From Arbacia lixula (lineage: Eukaryota; Echinodermata; Echinoidea; Arbacioida; Arbaciidae): DNA of 64,000 nucleotides. The stretch spans positions 12,146,204-12,210,203 of the forward strand of contig OZ022576.1 of NCBI GenBank assembly GCA_963669155.1. The letters are read 5' to 3'. The notes under the pieces were generated by a model. The model was not told the DNA's origin. It saw nothing but the letters and a program-made list of their open reading frames with translations, and did not search any database. Positions 25,230 to 36,990 of the stretch are shown piece by piece; within the stretch, counting starts at the first letter, position 1, and every line of letters starts with the position of its first letter. Position numbers and translations under genes: made by a program.

Positions 25230-26259
25230 GAGGAAGAGGACGAGAATCTGGCTGGAGGAATATTGGTGTAATTTCCAAATTGCATCCAGCTTCAAGATCT
25301 TCCTTAAATAGTCTTATTCTATAAACAGTGGGCGTTATAGCGGACCTTTTCATCAATAACTAATGGATAAATGGAAAGCCTGTCAGTGCGAGCTCCATAA
25401 AATGTTGACATTACATGAATTTCCTTTATATGGCGTCACGTTACACCCCCCCCCCCCCTGATTCAACTTTAATAAGCGTTTCCCCAAGAACACATGATTG
25501 AGTGACCAATATTCCATCTCGGTGGAAAGTTGCGTACATGTTATCATTGCAAAGAAAAGGGCAATAGTTTTGTCCACATGGTTCCCTAACACGGAGTGAG
25601 GGGGAGTAGTAGAAAAAAGAACGGCCCCCGTAATCACACTTCTTTGACGTCATCGCGGCCCCGAATTTCGTTTGATGCCTTGCTTTTATCCTGAAATCAT
25701 TACCCGAGTCAGCTCTTCCAAATAGTGGTGTAGCCCAATATAATAAGCAAATGTGCTGACAACTTATAGTAACCCATGAATAAAAAAAAGTACACATCAA
25801 CATACACGCATACGCACACATACACACCCACACACGTATGATAGGCCACCGTCATTGGAAAATGAGTTTAATCTCCTGTTATTCTGCTTGCGAGTGAGGG
25901 AGGCGAGCGGTGAGTTTGAAAAATATACACTTTATTGGGGTGTATTAACCAAAGTTTATCCATCCAGCGTGAGAGCACATAATTGTAATCAGCGTTACAT
26001 TTGTACTAATTTTTGCGCTTACCGTTGTTACGGTGACATTTTTCCTTGCGGGCGAGTGAAGCGAGAGTAAAGTCATTTATTGAGTTGCAAAAAACATTAT
26101 AAACATGATATTATGAAGTACATGTGTGTGTTTGTGTTTATATGTATACACACATAAATTGTATGTATAAGCTAAAGAAATGTATACATATGAGATATAT
26201 AAATAAAGATCTCCATAGAAAATGAAACAGCAGGGGAAGTGAATAAAATGAGCAAGTTG
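25227..26259. other. No gene; poly-C near 25446-25458
   Basis: Nothing else recognised. Confidence 0.4.
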
Positions 26260-26790
26260 GCTTGAGCAAAATATGGCAAGCTCAACTTAATCTTTCGTGA
26301 TGAGGAGCTCCCCCTTTCTCCCAAGAAACAGACTTTCAACCAGTGCATGATACCTCTGCTCTCTTATGGAGCAGAAACATGGACCTCAACTAAGAGGCTG
26401 GAGAGAAATCTTAGAGCAGCCGAAAGAGCTATGGAAAGAATTATGATTGGTGTTACAAAGAGGCACAAAGTTAGGAACCAGGATTTGACAAGGGAAACCA
26501 AAGTACGGGACACATTACATGAAATTAAATCGAAGACATGGAGGTGGGCTGGTCATCTAGCCAGGCGGAAAGATAATCGATGAACACAAATTAACTGTCT
26601 CGACCCTCAGAGCTAACACCAGAGGGAGAGGCAGGTAGAGTAGAAGGTGGGTGGATGATATTAGAGAATATGGTAGTGTGACATGGAAACGAACGGCACA
26701 AGATAGATCAAAATGGAAAAATGATGAGGAGGCCTTCCTTCAGCAGTGGAGAGAAAAGAGCTAGCTAGCTAGCTAGCTAGATAGATATAC
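26260..26790 (+). mobile_element. 5'-truncated LINE tail ending in (CTAG)n
   Basis: The reading starts LNLIFRDEELPLSPKKQTFN (near 26281) and continues to MIPLLSYGAETWTSTKRLER, RAMERIMIGVTKRHKVRNQD and TWRWAGHLARRKDNR, where a TGG-to-TGA change interrupts it. After frameshifts it resumes as WVDDIREYGS..., SKWKNDEEAFLQQWREKS and stops. These are the C-terminal motifs of endonuclease-RT LINEs. The 3' tail is a tandem CTAG/GCTA array at 26761-26786 that grades into GATA. The copy is dead. Confidence 0.85.
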
Positions 26791-27730
26791 ATCAAATAAC
26801 CTTTTACAGCAAGGCACCTATATGTTCTTAAGTGTATATTTTCCCGTTTCCGTCGTCACAGATTCACCACTTGGAGCACTTCATCCTACTTTAATTTTTT
26901 TTTTATTTTGCCTTGGAAAGGAGGGAACTACTATTACTATCCGGGGTAGAATGTGTCTGTAAGAAGTTTGTTCGTTCCCATTAATGTGAAAGTTTATTCA
27001 TATTAAGCCGCAACGAAATGGTTTTGGGTCACTTGATAATTTGAATACATATATAATTTTGTGTTTTTGTCATACACTTTGTCATCACATGGGATATTTA
27101 TTTCTGAAGAAGAGACATTTTGGTTGGAACATTTCATTTGTGCCGATAGAATGTCTGTAGTGCTGACAAATGTTTCATGTCCCCACAAACTTCTCTCAGA
27201 GCCGTTATTGAGAAGGATGGGGGGGGGGGGGGGGGGTGCAGATTCTGGCTACGCTAGTGCCTGAACTGAAACAAGCATGCGATATGTATTCACGGCATAT
27301 CCACTTAGATTGATGCGAACTCAAAACCCATTGGCCATGCATGCAACGTCAAATACAAGAAAGGAGTCATTCTCAGCTACTTTGTCTCTACCTTAATGAA
27401 AAGAATTTCGACTGAAATGCCAGACCCCATGGAACTAGTTTTAAAGACATCTGACATAAGCTACGTCTGTCCGATTTGACAACACGGATTGGGTGAGTTA
27501 AAACAAAATTAACACATACATGTAAGTAATACATCGCCTTGTGATTCTCATTACAAGATAGTTTAATGAAATGCTATAGGTTTATCCTGACACAGCGTTA
27601 ATTGTGACACTTAACTTTAGGGAATTGTACTACGTAGTTTGTTTTCTTCTTACGAGATATTACAAGCTAGTGTCCGGTATAAAAAGTAGCAAAACCTATC
27701 ATATAAATGAATCAAGGAATTATCACTACT
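26791..27730. other. No gene; poly-G 27219-27236
   Basis: An 18-base G run lies in AT-rich DNA. A donor-like GATTGG|GTGAGTT at 27492 has no credible exon before it. Confidence 0.4.
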
Positions 27731-27913
27731 GGCGGTTGTTTCACCAAGCTGTTCGTAAGTTACGAACGACTTTACGAACGACTGGTGATCCCTTCTTGCG
27801 CTAAATGCGATACCACACTTTATTTATTGAGAATCTGATTTAGCACAAGAAGGGATCACCAGTCATTCGTAAAGTTGTTAGTAACTTACGAACAGCTTGG
27901 TGAAACACCCGCC
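27731..27913. mobile_element. Hairpin MITE, family A copy 1
   Basis: The left arm GGCGGTTGTTTCACCAAGCT...GACTGGTGATCCCTTCTTG pairs along its whole length with the right arm CAAGAAGGGATCACCAGTC...AGCTTGGTGAAACACCCGCC. The loop is short and the length is 183 bp. A second copy lies at about 39195-39510. Confidence 0.9.
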
Positions 27914-28249
27914 TGGAAATAGAAACATAAACAAAATTATTATCGAACATACATGTTTTGCAGCATGACAGTGTGGGTAAATATTTCCTTTCATTCATCA
28001 AATCCATTTTCATCTGACGCATTGAAAAAACAGATGTATACACAAATCATCTGATAGAATGGGCACTACCAAAATATGATCATTCGGATGGATAGTCAAT
28101 CCAAATGCTTAGGTATTCATGTAAAGTATATGCCTCATTACGGCAATGGTTTGTTTATCCTTTCATGGTTTTTCACCTTTTCAAAGGGTTACTGTCTGGG
28201 AAAGCAAGGGTAAATATAGGTGAGTTTCCCGTGAATTTCCTCACAGATA
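27914..28249. other. Nothing recognised
   Basis: AT-rich DNA between the hairpin MITE and the CpG-richer patch. Confidence 0.4.
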
Positions 28250-28470
28250 TAGGCCGCCTCAACGATTGACAGTTGCCCCGAAGCCCTCACTCCGAATTAT
28301 TAAGTGGCCGACTTATTTCTCTTCGGATTGGCCGTCACCGTACTCGGTCACCGAGCACATCGGATCACTAACTGCTTGGTCTTCGTTGTTCTTCTCATCA
28401 TCATTCATCATCGGTGTCGTCGACGACGCGTAGAGGAATCCCGGAAGAGCCGAAGGAAGGGATAGTGTAT
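28250..28470. promoter_or_regulatory. CpG-richer patch
   Basis: This segment is visibly richer in G+C and CpG than its surroundings, with palindromes TCGGTCACCGA and GTCGTCGACGAC. It could be a promoter or 5' exon, but no transcript is assigned. Confidence 0.25.
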
Positions 28471-28957
28471 TGTTCTAGATATGCCTTCGAAGCGACTTTT
28501 AAAAACCGATTTCGTTAATTGTGCTCAAAAGTCACGATCTTTACCTCCTCCTTTCTTTTTCACCCTGCTTGAATTTCTATTTTTTTTGTCTTCAATGCAG
28601 TAATATATTAAAATGCTAGAGGGTTTTGAAGCTTCTATTCCGGCATTTTTAACCTATTTTTGCCCTTATGTTGTTAATTGTCACACTTGTCTCCTCGAAG
28701 GACGCATGTCGTAGATACCAATCTTCATAATTAAGATGAATTTGTAGATCACCAGAAAAAGGTTCACAAATTGTACTAGGTTTGTAGGTTATCAGTCACT
28801 GTCAGGCCCTTTTTTTATGTAGGTTTATACCTTTTTTTATTTAGCTATTTTTCATTTGCAATATGTTGACTCAAAGTACACTTATAAAAAATTATTATGT
28901 ACTCGAAGGTTAATAAAGCCGTTAAAATATGGATTGTGTAAGTCTTGAATGAAAACA

Positions 28958-29036
28958 GAGAAGAAGAAGAAGAAGAAGAAGAAGATGAAGAAGAAGAAGA
29001 AGAAGAAGAAGAAGAAGAAGAAGAGAAGAAGAAGAA
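28958..29036. repeat. (GAA)n microsatellite
   Basis: AAG/GAA triplet array with a single GAT interruption. Confidence 0.96.
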
Positions 29037-29319
29037 TGGGTGTTATCAAATGATAGGAGCTTTAGCAGGGAAATGAATGCACCAGCATAAGAACATAAAC
29101 ACTAATATGAATTATAGTTAATAATGCCACTTTAATTCAAATAAACGATTTGACGTTATCAAACCATGCTTGAATATTTCATTTGGTTGCACAAAAAGTT
29201 ATATATACTCACTGTCTGATCACTTGGAGCATTAAATCTATAGTAGGCCCCAATGGTCCAATATCTTTCAATGGACGTATGTCACTGGTAAACATATGTA
29301 TTTACATGACCTACACATG

Positions 29320-29394
29320 TGTTTATATCTCAATGTCTCAATGTTAATATCTCAATGTGTTAATATGTGTTAATGTGTTAATATCTCAATAATA
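29320..29394. repeat. Cryptic tandem repeat TCAATGTgTTAATA
   Basis: Variants of CTCAATGT and GTTAATAT recur seven or eight times. Confidence 0.6.
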
Positions 29395-29908
29395 TGCATT
29401 CATATAAATTGTTATTTTTGTTACATGCATACTGTAGAACGAGGAGACCGTGACAAGTACTGGATTATTCAGATTTTTACAGGAACGTTAAGTAATTGTG
29501 GGAGCGTTGCCTATGCAATCAATCAAAAACAACAGCTTAAGGTGGTTAATGTGAGGGCGTAGACATCATACACACTTTAGCCGCTACAGCGTCTAATGAG
29601 ACATTGCTGTCTACACCAAGACTTATGGTAAACCTGTTTCAAAAACTCCAACTAACATCTGATTAATGCAAGAAATGTTGGCAGCGTCTTTTCATTTGAT
29701 AAAGGTAGTTTATCTCTTGTGCAGACAAGATGAATGTAGATAAAACATTGTATGAGCCACAAGCATGACAAGAACAGGTAAGGTTTGTAAAAAATATGAA
29801 ACTTAACAGTGACTTAAAATTGAAAAAAAAACACATGAGAATATACTTTATTATAAATTAAACGGGCTCTGCTTCATTTTAAAGTGCAAAATGAAAAATG
29901 TTACTCAC

Positions 29909-29983
29909 AATGAGGTTGTCCGCTTGCCGGTACAATAAAATCGTATCACAAATTTGAGTACAGAATTCATCTGATTCATCGGA
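29909..29983 (-). CDS. Candidate internal exon, 25 codons
   Basis: On the minus strand the block follows ATCACGGTCTAG and ends at the strong donor ATT|GTGAGTAA. It is 75 bases, phase 0 to 0, reading SDESDEFCTQICDTILLYRQ plus ADNLI. The in-frame TAG immediately upstream means the exon cannot extend further. The composition, with a C-x3-C pair and an acidic start, looks like real protein, but the acceptor pyrimidine tract is weak. The second frame is also open (PMNQMNSVLKFVIRFYCTGK). No family is recognised. Confidence 0.3.
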
Positions 29984-30098
29984 CTAGACCGTGATGTTGA
30001 TAATAATATTGTCGTTGTAAGGGTCGGCAGGTATTGACCTTTATTTACGACGAACCGCCCAAAAATAATCATGAATGTCACTACATCCATTAATTATT

Positions 30099-30290
30099 TT
30101 TCAATTTTTCAATTTATTTTCATACTTCTCGATGAATACAATGTGCAAAACAAAATAATATACAATATCCAACTTGGATGTACAACTTAATACAACATAA
30201 ATATACAATATATGATAAGATGGAAATTGAGAGAGAAATATGATGGGACCTACTAGAAGCAAGCTTGATAGGCGTAAGTCCCGGTAAAAT
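30099..30290 (-). mobile_element. Possible LINE/SINE 3' end
   Basis: On the minus strand a stretch GGTCCCATCATATTTCTCTC leads through TTGTATATTTATG-like text to AAAATAAATTGAAAAATTGA, a short tandem tail typical of CR1/L2-like 3' ends. It could be the 3' UTR of the 31 kb LINE fragment on the same strand. Confidence 0.3.
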
Positions 30291-30299
30291 TGGTGTATA

Positions 30300-30905
30300 T
30301 ATAAATAGATATAGAGTACGGATGCAACTTAGGACCAAACTAAAACAAGAAATAACACAAATTCTTCGAGGACGTAAAACAGATACTTCTCATATATAAG
30401 TGAACAAGATTTAACCTGTGAATTTAGGGCTATGAGAATGCAAGGAGATTTTTACACATACTTAATAGCTTGAATAAACAATCAAGAGCACGTCAATAAT
30501 TATCCGATTGAGTTTTTGATGCTGTCTTCATATGATACAACGTGTCGAGATATTATGCAAACGCGTAAATTACAATACCTAAGGAATCCAGTCTGCGTAC
30601 TACAACTATATGTATTTCGGATGAACAACAGTCAAATTAAGTTCAGATTGATATGAATAACAGTTCGTAACATTGGAATGTTATAGCGTTATCGGCCTAC
30701 TATGTATTGAGTAGCCACCAGCCAGCTGCAATGAGGTGCTAAGAACAATGCCTGCTGCTGCCGCGCTTACGAAATCATGAGCATATATAGAGAACGAGTG
30801 AAAAACAGTATCGGGCAGGATTTCGGATGCGTGCAACAGCAAGGCATTATGTAAATTACACATGGAAATGAACATTATACACAAAAGTTTAGAATCTCAA
30901 TGAGC
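30300..30905. other. Nothing recognised
   Basis: AT-rich sequence, possibly LINE 3' UTR if the two flanking fragments belong to one element. Confidence 0.3.
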
Positions 30906-31295
30906 TTACGTAGAGTAACTATTCAATAGATGCATTCTAAGTTTACGTTTGAATGGATATAATGATACACAACCACTGACATCTTGGGGGAGATCATTCC
31001 AGTATTTGGGCCCTGTAAACATAATTGTTTTTTGTGCAAAAATTGTTCGAGTACGTGGAAGGTGATAAGCGTCATGTTGCCGGGTTGGATAGTTATGAAC
31101 AGAGTTATTTCTAGTGAACATTTGAAGGAAGACTTCAGGAAGCTCATTAGTGGAAAGTTTATGCATAAAAATACCAACATTATAGTTAAACAAGTCAATC
31201 AATTTCAAAACTTTGTTATTTCTGAAAAGATCAATTGTGTGAGATAAATACTCGGCGTGGTTAACAATTCTTATTGCACGTTTTTGTAGAATAAA
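30906..31295 (-). mobile_element. CR1/L2-like LINE, C-terminal fragment of reverse transcriptase
   Basis: The minus strand reads LQKRAIRIVNHAEYLSHTID, then LFNYNVGIFMHKLSTNELPE, NNSVHNYPTRQHDAYHLPR, and GPKYWNDLPQDVSGCVSLYP up to a stop. This is the thumb/C-terminal signature of CR1/L2/Jockey-clade RTs (QKRAIRI, IFM-K, HNYPTR, GPK-WN-LP, FK). About 125 codons are uninterrupted, so it is relatively young. It is 5'-truncated at an AATAAAA-repeat near 31290-31310. Confidence 0.87.
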
Positions 31296-34200
31296 AATAA
31301 AAATAAAAATACTTTAAAAGGCACAAATTTTGAAAATTAGTTTGGAAACAGTAATTCGTTTTACCTGTCATGGCATTTACGCAACCTTATACGCTCTGCC
31401 TACAAGGGGGATAGACCTTTCTAATGGAATATTATATATGAATTATCAACTGCTTGGATCAATGTTTCTTTTAAAATAGTTTCTTTAACTTTGTCTGCTT
31501 ACAAAGCTTTCTAAAAACGATTGTAGTTGTCGTTGTCGTCTGTTGAAAACTAGCTAGCACTCATAAGATTTCAGAGCTAAATACAGCAGAAATCTTAAGA
31601 TCAACTCATAATCTGGAAAGTAATTAAGGATTTGCGATTTCTACGACTTTAGAAATAATAGCTTTTAGTTGTATTATAAATCTCTCCACTCAAATATGAC
31701 TTACATCGCAAATATCTAGACACTCTACTAAACAAGAAAATACCCGCTTACATTTTCACATCTCTCAAAAAAGTTTTTTTTTTTCGAATTTGACCATTCA
31801 AACAGTAAATGATATAAATTTCCTTACGCAAACAGTAAATTAGATTTGTTTGCCAATTCATGGCATTGTTATTGTAAATCGTGAGCTTTTTTTTTTTTTT
31901 TAACAAAAGTGTGTATAAAAAGCTTGCATTTTTGTAATTTGTGCCAGCTTCTACACGAGTGACAATAAAGTCTACCATGTTTTTTAACGTGCAAGTACCG
32001 ATCACTGAAATGTTCAATACTTTATACATCCACTATCTGCATCGATCCCCTCGATACACCCTTTCACCACATTTTCATTAAAATATTTATGATTGAAGGC
32101 TATTTCAATTTTTAAAAAAATAAATCACGACTATAAATTGGATGATGTTAGTTGTTTTAAGCGCAAGTTCTGTGGAATTTCACCAGTTGACATATCTTAA
32201 ATCTTTCTCTGAATACGCGACTTCATTTTGCTTTTTAAAACCTTTAAATGTGTGTATTAAGTAATCACAAACGATGACAAGCAATCAAAGAAGAATTTAA
32301 AATTGACAGAATTGTTGCAACAATATAATCGGGTGAAATTTCACAGGACGTGCACCAAATAAAAAATGACATCCGCTAGCTTAACAATGTACACTTCATT
32401 GAGATTTAAGCTATCTTCAATTTAAGTATCTGAGGGCGTCCCTATTACTAGGTCATAATGGTATATTTGGAGTATGCCCAACATCGCACACTTGGTCTGC
32501 CGGGATTACCTATAGAGGTCGGTTAAACCTCTACGGTTTATTTCAGGGACGCATCTGACAAAAGTAATGGCCGATTGATCGGATTAAATTAAAAAAAAAT
32601 TTAAGCTGCGTCTCCAAGATACATTTTTAACGGTTTATAACTTGTCATCTTATTCTTCTTGGCATATAATCATCAGCTTATATTTGCGGAGGATGGTCCA
32701 ATTAGAACAGTTATTCACTTTTTCGTACTCTAGCGGTCCGAACCGATGGGTATAAAATCAGAATTTTAGTTGAAATCCATCCTTATGTTTTCTGTTGTCG
32801 ACTGAAATAGAATAAACCACACTACTTGAACACAAGTCACATGTCACGTTTATCAATGCAACATAAAGCGAGAGTTCGCGGATTAAAATGTAGGAGATGT
32901 GATCGAATGAAGAGGGAAATAACAAACTGATACACTTCTAAGACATGGCTTGTCATAACATAACACAATGGCGATTTACCAAGAGGGATTTAGTAATGGT
33001 GTACATACCGAAAAGCAGCATTGCCAACGCGAGTACGATTCTTATCCGCCTTCAAAGTAAAAACTAATGACAACATGTATGACGCGGGGGATCCAGTACT
33101 CTACCTACATCGTATAGATAACGTGACGATGACAGAATCACGTGATGGGTCAGGTGGTTGTTAATTCACTATCCCCCCCCCCCCTCTTCCTCGAATGCTG
33201 CAGTGCAGACGAGCGATGGACAAGTAACATACATCATTCCATTTTAGAGTACTTTTGCTGTCTCATTTTACGTCTGCTCCTTTGCTTTGTGACACTTTCC
33301 TGCTGATGAGATATTCTTTAAAAGGGGATTTTTCATTCCTGAACATGCTATCACTGATCGTTCTTGTGACCCGATTGTGTGTGGGAGGGCATGTTTGGAA
33401 TCCTCGCACAAATGTCTGAAGACATCAACCCTGTTCACGTGATCGAAGTAGCGTCTCGTGCTCAGAGCGAACTAGAGCGGCACTAAGGTGTCATCTTGAA
33501 TGTCACGATAGATAGAATACATTGCTCATATCACTTGTTACGGGCGAGTTTGGAAGCGCTTGGAAAAGTGAAAATTATAATCTTTTCTTTCTAACTATTT
33601 TGTGACTAGGTCAAACTCTCAATTACCACCCACCCTCCTCTTCTACCTCCATTTCATCCCATTTATTTTTGGTTTAAAACACCGAAAACTAAAGCTAAAA
33701 TAGTCCTGTGTAAGTGTAATTTGAAAAAATTTTGACAAGTCGTTTATTTGCAATGGATAGTGTAAGAACGTAACTAATAACATACGAGAGTATGATATAT
33801 AAAATATTTCTCGCATATACATCGATAATGATGAAAGAATAGTCATGCATAACAATAAAGCTACAATAATTTAGATTATATCCCTCATTAATATATTCCA
33901 GTTCGTTGATTGGTTGAAAGGGTGCCACATGACCACAAATAGATATACTATTTGCAGGAAAAGAGCTCAGAGGGAAGAAAAGTACTATTTCGTGACAAAG
34001 ATAGTCTTTCTTTTCTCTCTGGACTATCGATATCCGGGCTATCGGTGATCGATGCAACTTTCATCGATTTGGTACAGATTCCTCAAAGTTGGTTAAAAAC
34101 CGCCCGTCGTCAAACCTTCTGAACACGGTTAATTCGAATTCCTTAAGTCTCATTACTAAGACACACGCTTCTTAAAACTCAGACAGAAAATCTAGCAGAT

Positions 34201-34442
34201 CCGAAGAGATAAGTTAACTCAATTTCGGAGATTCCCCAGTTTACAGCATTTGTCAAATATTCGATAATGGGAATAAGAACACGCAAACAAATACGTGAAA
34301 AAAATACGTGACCCATGATCGTGTGAAATAGATGCATACAGATTACAATTTTTATTTGCATAATTTGTCCAATCTTTCCAGCATTGGAGCTCAATACTGC
34401 TCTTTAGTTTGATTTTAAGGCTTAATGATTTTTTTTTTTCAG
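31296..34442. other. No gene recognised over 3.1 kb
   Basis: AT-rich sequence. A possible minus-strand first exon at 33004-33070 (ATG, MLSLVFTLKADKNRTRVGNA, donor CG|GTATGT) is noted but unsupported. A poly-C run lies at about 33174-33184. Confidence 0.35.
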
Positions 34443-34542
34443 ACGGAATACCAAGGAATTTGATCCGTTAATTGAACAACGAGATGTTCCTTCTCATTCA
34501 AATACATGGTATAGATTATCCGCAAAAAATCCATTAACAAAG
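34443..34542 (+). CDS. Candidate internal exon, 33 codons
   Basis: A long T tract ending TTTTCAG (34442) and the donor AAAG|GTAAGC frame exactly 100 bases. With one leading base it is open: RNTKEFDPLIEQRDVPSHSN then TWYRLSAKNPLTK (phase 2 in, 0 out). Another frame meets a stop within six codons. The peptide is hydrophilic and natural-looking. This is the strongest plus-strand exon in the window by splice signals. No family is recognised. The next open block with matching phase starts at 36103. Confidence 0.4.
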
Positions 34543-34619
34543 GTAAGCCACAGATGAAATTGCTCGACTTGAATTTCTCAAAGAAAAACAACTTTTTATT
34601 TACCGCTTATGGGAGATAA

Positions 34620-34886
34620 TATCAAACACGCTTCAGTAATATATACTTTTAAAAGCTTTACCTAATTTCGGGTACCTGGCTTTTCAAATTATTTTTTTAT
34701 CCATTCAAAATTTCCCTTTACTATCAAACAAGCTTAAGTAACATTAATGTTTTCTAGCTCTGTCCTGAAAGTTTATTGCGTAAATTCATTAATTGAGACT
34801 CCATTTTGAAAAGCTTTACGTAATTGCGGGTACCTGGCTTTTCAATTTACTTTTTATCCATTCAAAATTTCCCTTCACTGATTGAT
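34620..34886. repeat. Direct repeat of about 80 bp
   Basis: AAGCTTTAC-TAATT-CGGGTACCTGGCTTTTCAA...TCCATTCAAAATTTCCCTT occurs at about 34654 and 34813. TATCAAACA-GCTT-AGTAA precedes both copies. Confidence 0.8.
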
Positions 34887-36102
34887 TAGATGAGAACAAT
34901 TGTTTAGATTCATGATTCCTCTTTTTAAACCATTTAAAAGTAAAAGTTGCCACATTAGAGTAAAAATGAATTGGGAGGGGGTGGGGGGGGGGAGATACAT
35001 AAGGTTTCAAAGAGGGGAGTAAAAAGCATGCTATGGTATTCCGGGTAGCACACTTTTGTCCATGTTCTTGAAGCTTGCTTTATACAATCAACGGTTTATG
35101 GTTGAAATTCATGACCACGTGATAAACAAACCGAGTGTTCCAAGGTTTCGTTTTCCTTTTCAGTGTTTCACGTTTTCATATGTTTTCAATACAAATTTGC
35201 CAAATGCAAAAAGGAAGAGGGAAAGGGAGGATGTTGTATATTCTATTTATTGATTTTGTGTCGATGGGGTGTCTTCTCAGCATTATACGTCGGACCTTTC
35301 CCCCTGTGCTGCTTTGCTGCTCTTCCTCAATTCCAAATTACATTAAAATTGGACTTAGTCTATCTTTTCATTGAGATAAACTGAGGTAAATGAATAGATC
35401 AATGGTATATTAACGCAACGCATTGCTGTGGCGCATCTACCTGATGCACTGTGCAAACTTGCGCATCCCATGTAGACGGACCTTTACTACATGTTTCTAT
35501 ATTTTCTTTTTGGAAACCACAGCAAGCTCGTAATGACGCACTTTGACATGAAGATATGGATCCAGTTTGTTCGAATTTGTCCATAGAGACTTGGAAAAGA
35601 CCGTGTCCAATTCAAGATACATTTAAATCAAGCCGGAAAACAATAGCTGATCGGTTTCCATGGCAAGTTCTTGGCACAAGCGTTGTTTAATTAGCGCACC
35701 CTTATACGCTTTATTACAAATCGTCCAGGGATACCCCTAAATGGAATCGTATCGCTTTGAAGATTGTTGTGTCATATACTACAATGACAGCAGTTCATTT
35801 AAATCGATACAAATCATTTCAAGAATGTTATATTGTTATATAGAGTCTTTACAAAAAGCGAACGTGATATACTTGGAATTTAACATCCAACACAACAACT
35901 CTAAGCTTTCATAATCGTCGTTGCCGATGTTTTCTGTTATTGTGTAATATGGCAACCTAAAAACTTGTCCAAGGTTTTCCGAGTAGCAGGAATAGATAGA
36001 CCGTTTTCACAACGGTAGTTTTACCTACACCTCATACTGAATGTGGACTAACTATGTGAAGTGCAAATATCTGATGCTGTCACAAAATCATTTTCTTCAC
36101 AG
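34887..36102. other. No firm gene
   Basis: A minus-strand ATG frame at 35399-35584 is Cys-rich (CQSASLRACCGFQKENIETC) but has no splice support. A good acceptor TTCCTTTTCAG at 35161 (+) opens into CFTFSYVFNTNLPNAKRKRE and then a stop, which could be an alternative terminal exon. Poly-G lies at 34983-34992. Confidence 0.3.
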
Positions 36103-36213
36103 AATCACAAGAGTGGATTACTTCAACTAGTCGCTGTAATTATTATGTGGACAAACTCAATATACATAGCGATTCCCAGGACAAAACTCAATGATATTGA
36201 ATCGATAACGAGG
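36103..36213 (+). CDS. Weak candidate exon with membrane segment
   Basis: The acceptor TCATTTTCTTCACAG leads in phase 0 to NHKSGLLQLVAVIIMWTNSI and YIAIPRTKLND. The phase fits the exon at 34443-34542. No convincing donor is seen; the right end given here is approximate. Confidence 0.17.
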
Positions 36214-36273
36214 TTTAATGTTTTATTTGTCCAGGTTTAGTACAAGTATAAACTTAAACCACCTTTGGGAATG

Positions 36274-36990
36274 CCAAGGATGTTTAAGCACATGGATATA
36301 CATCGCTTTGAACAAGGTTTGAGGCCGCCACTTCATATTCATGACTAGCAACTGCTCTCAACAATTTGATGCATGCGCGATTGCGTCACGTTCACCTGGA
36401 TTTCATAATAGGTCATACGCACTCCTATACATGCATACATTTCAGCTTTCGTTGCTGAACTTTTGATTTTGTCACTAAGTGCTTCTTACGTAGTTAAAAA
36501 GGACGAGCGAATACGAAATTTGATACTTTTTGAGATGGAAATACTAGCTTGGGCGCGGTTGGCCGCGTTTTTCATGTTACTTGTCCGAAAGGAAAATATC
36601 TGAAAGTAACGTTTCATGCAATTTTATAAGCAGGTATGATGCGGAACATTGTGAAATTGAGACTTTTATGCCACTTCATATCACGTTTAGAGCCTTTTTG
36701 CCATATTGTAACACTATTCCTCGATTGAATCTTTACTGATGCATCGTAGGTATTACATGTCACAACTGCGCAAGCATATGGGATGATAATATTTCCCCAA
36801 ATTCTTCTGCGCATCCGATTTTGTTTATACGTCAAATGGAGGCAAAACTCATCCAGAGAATCGGCAGCATTGAACATCGAGATCAAAGAGAAAATCTTTG
36901 CGAATGGTTCTTTTGTGACTAGAAGGAGAGTACAATGAATCTGCATTAATTAAACGGCTGATGGATATCCATGTGCTTAAACATCCTTGG
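36274..36990. mobile_element. 717 bp segment bounded by perfect 26-base inverted repeats
   Basis: CCAAGGATGTTTAAGCACAT plus GGATAT (36274-36299) is exactly complementary to 36965-36990. No obvious target duplication is seen. The interior is moderately GC-rich and carries a 110-codon minus-strand open frame (36614-36946) of unknown nature, just inside the right repeat. Perfect arms this long around 665 bp suggest a recent insertion or a foldback element. Confidence 0.7.

Noticed and set aside
29740..29776. Exon between GTGCAG and ACAG|GTAAGG
   Set aside because: All frames meet a stop, so it is not coding; a lncRNA exon cannot be excluded.
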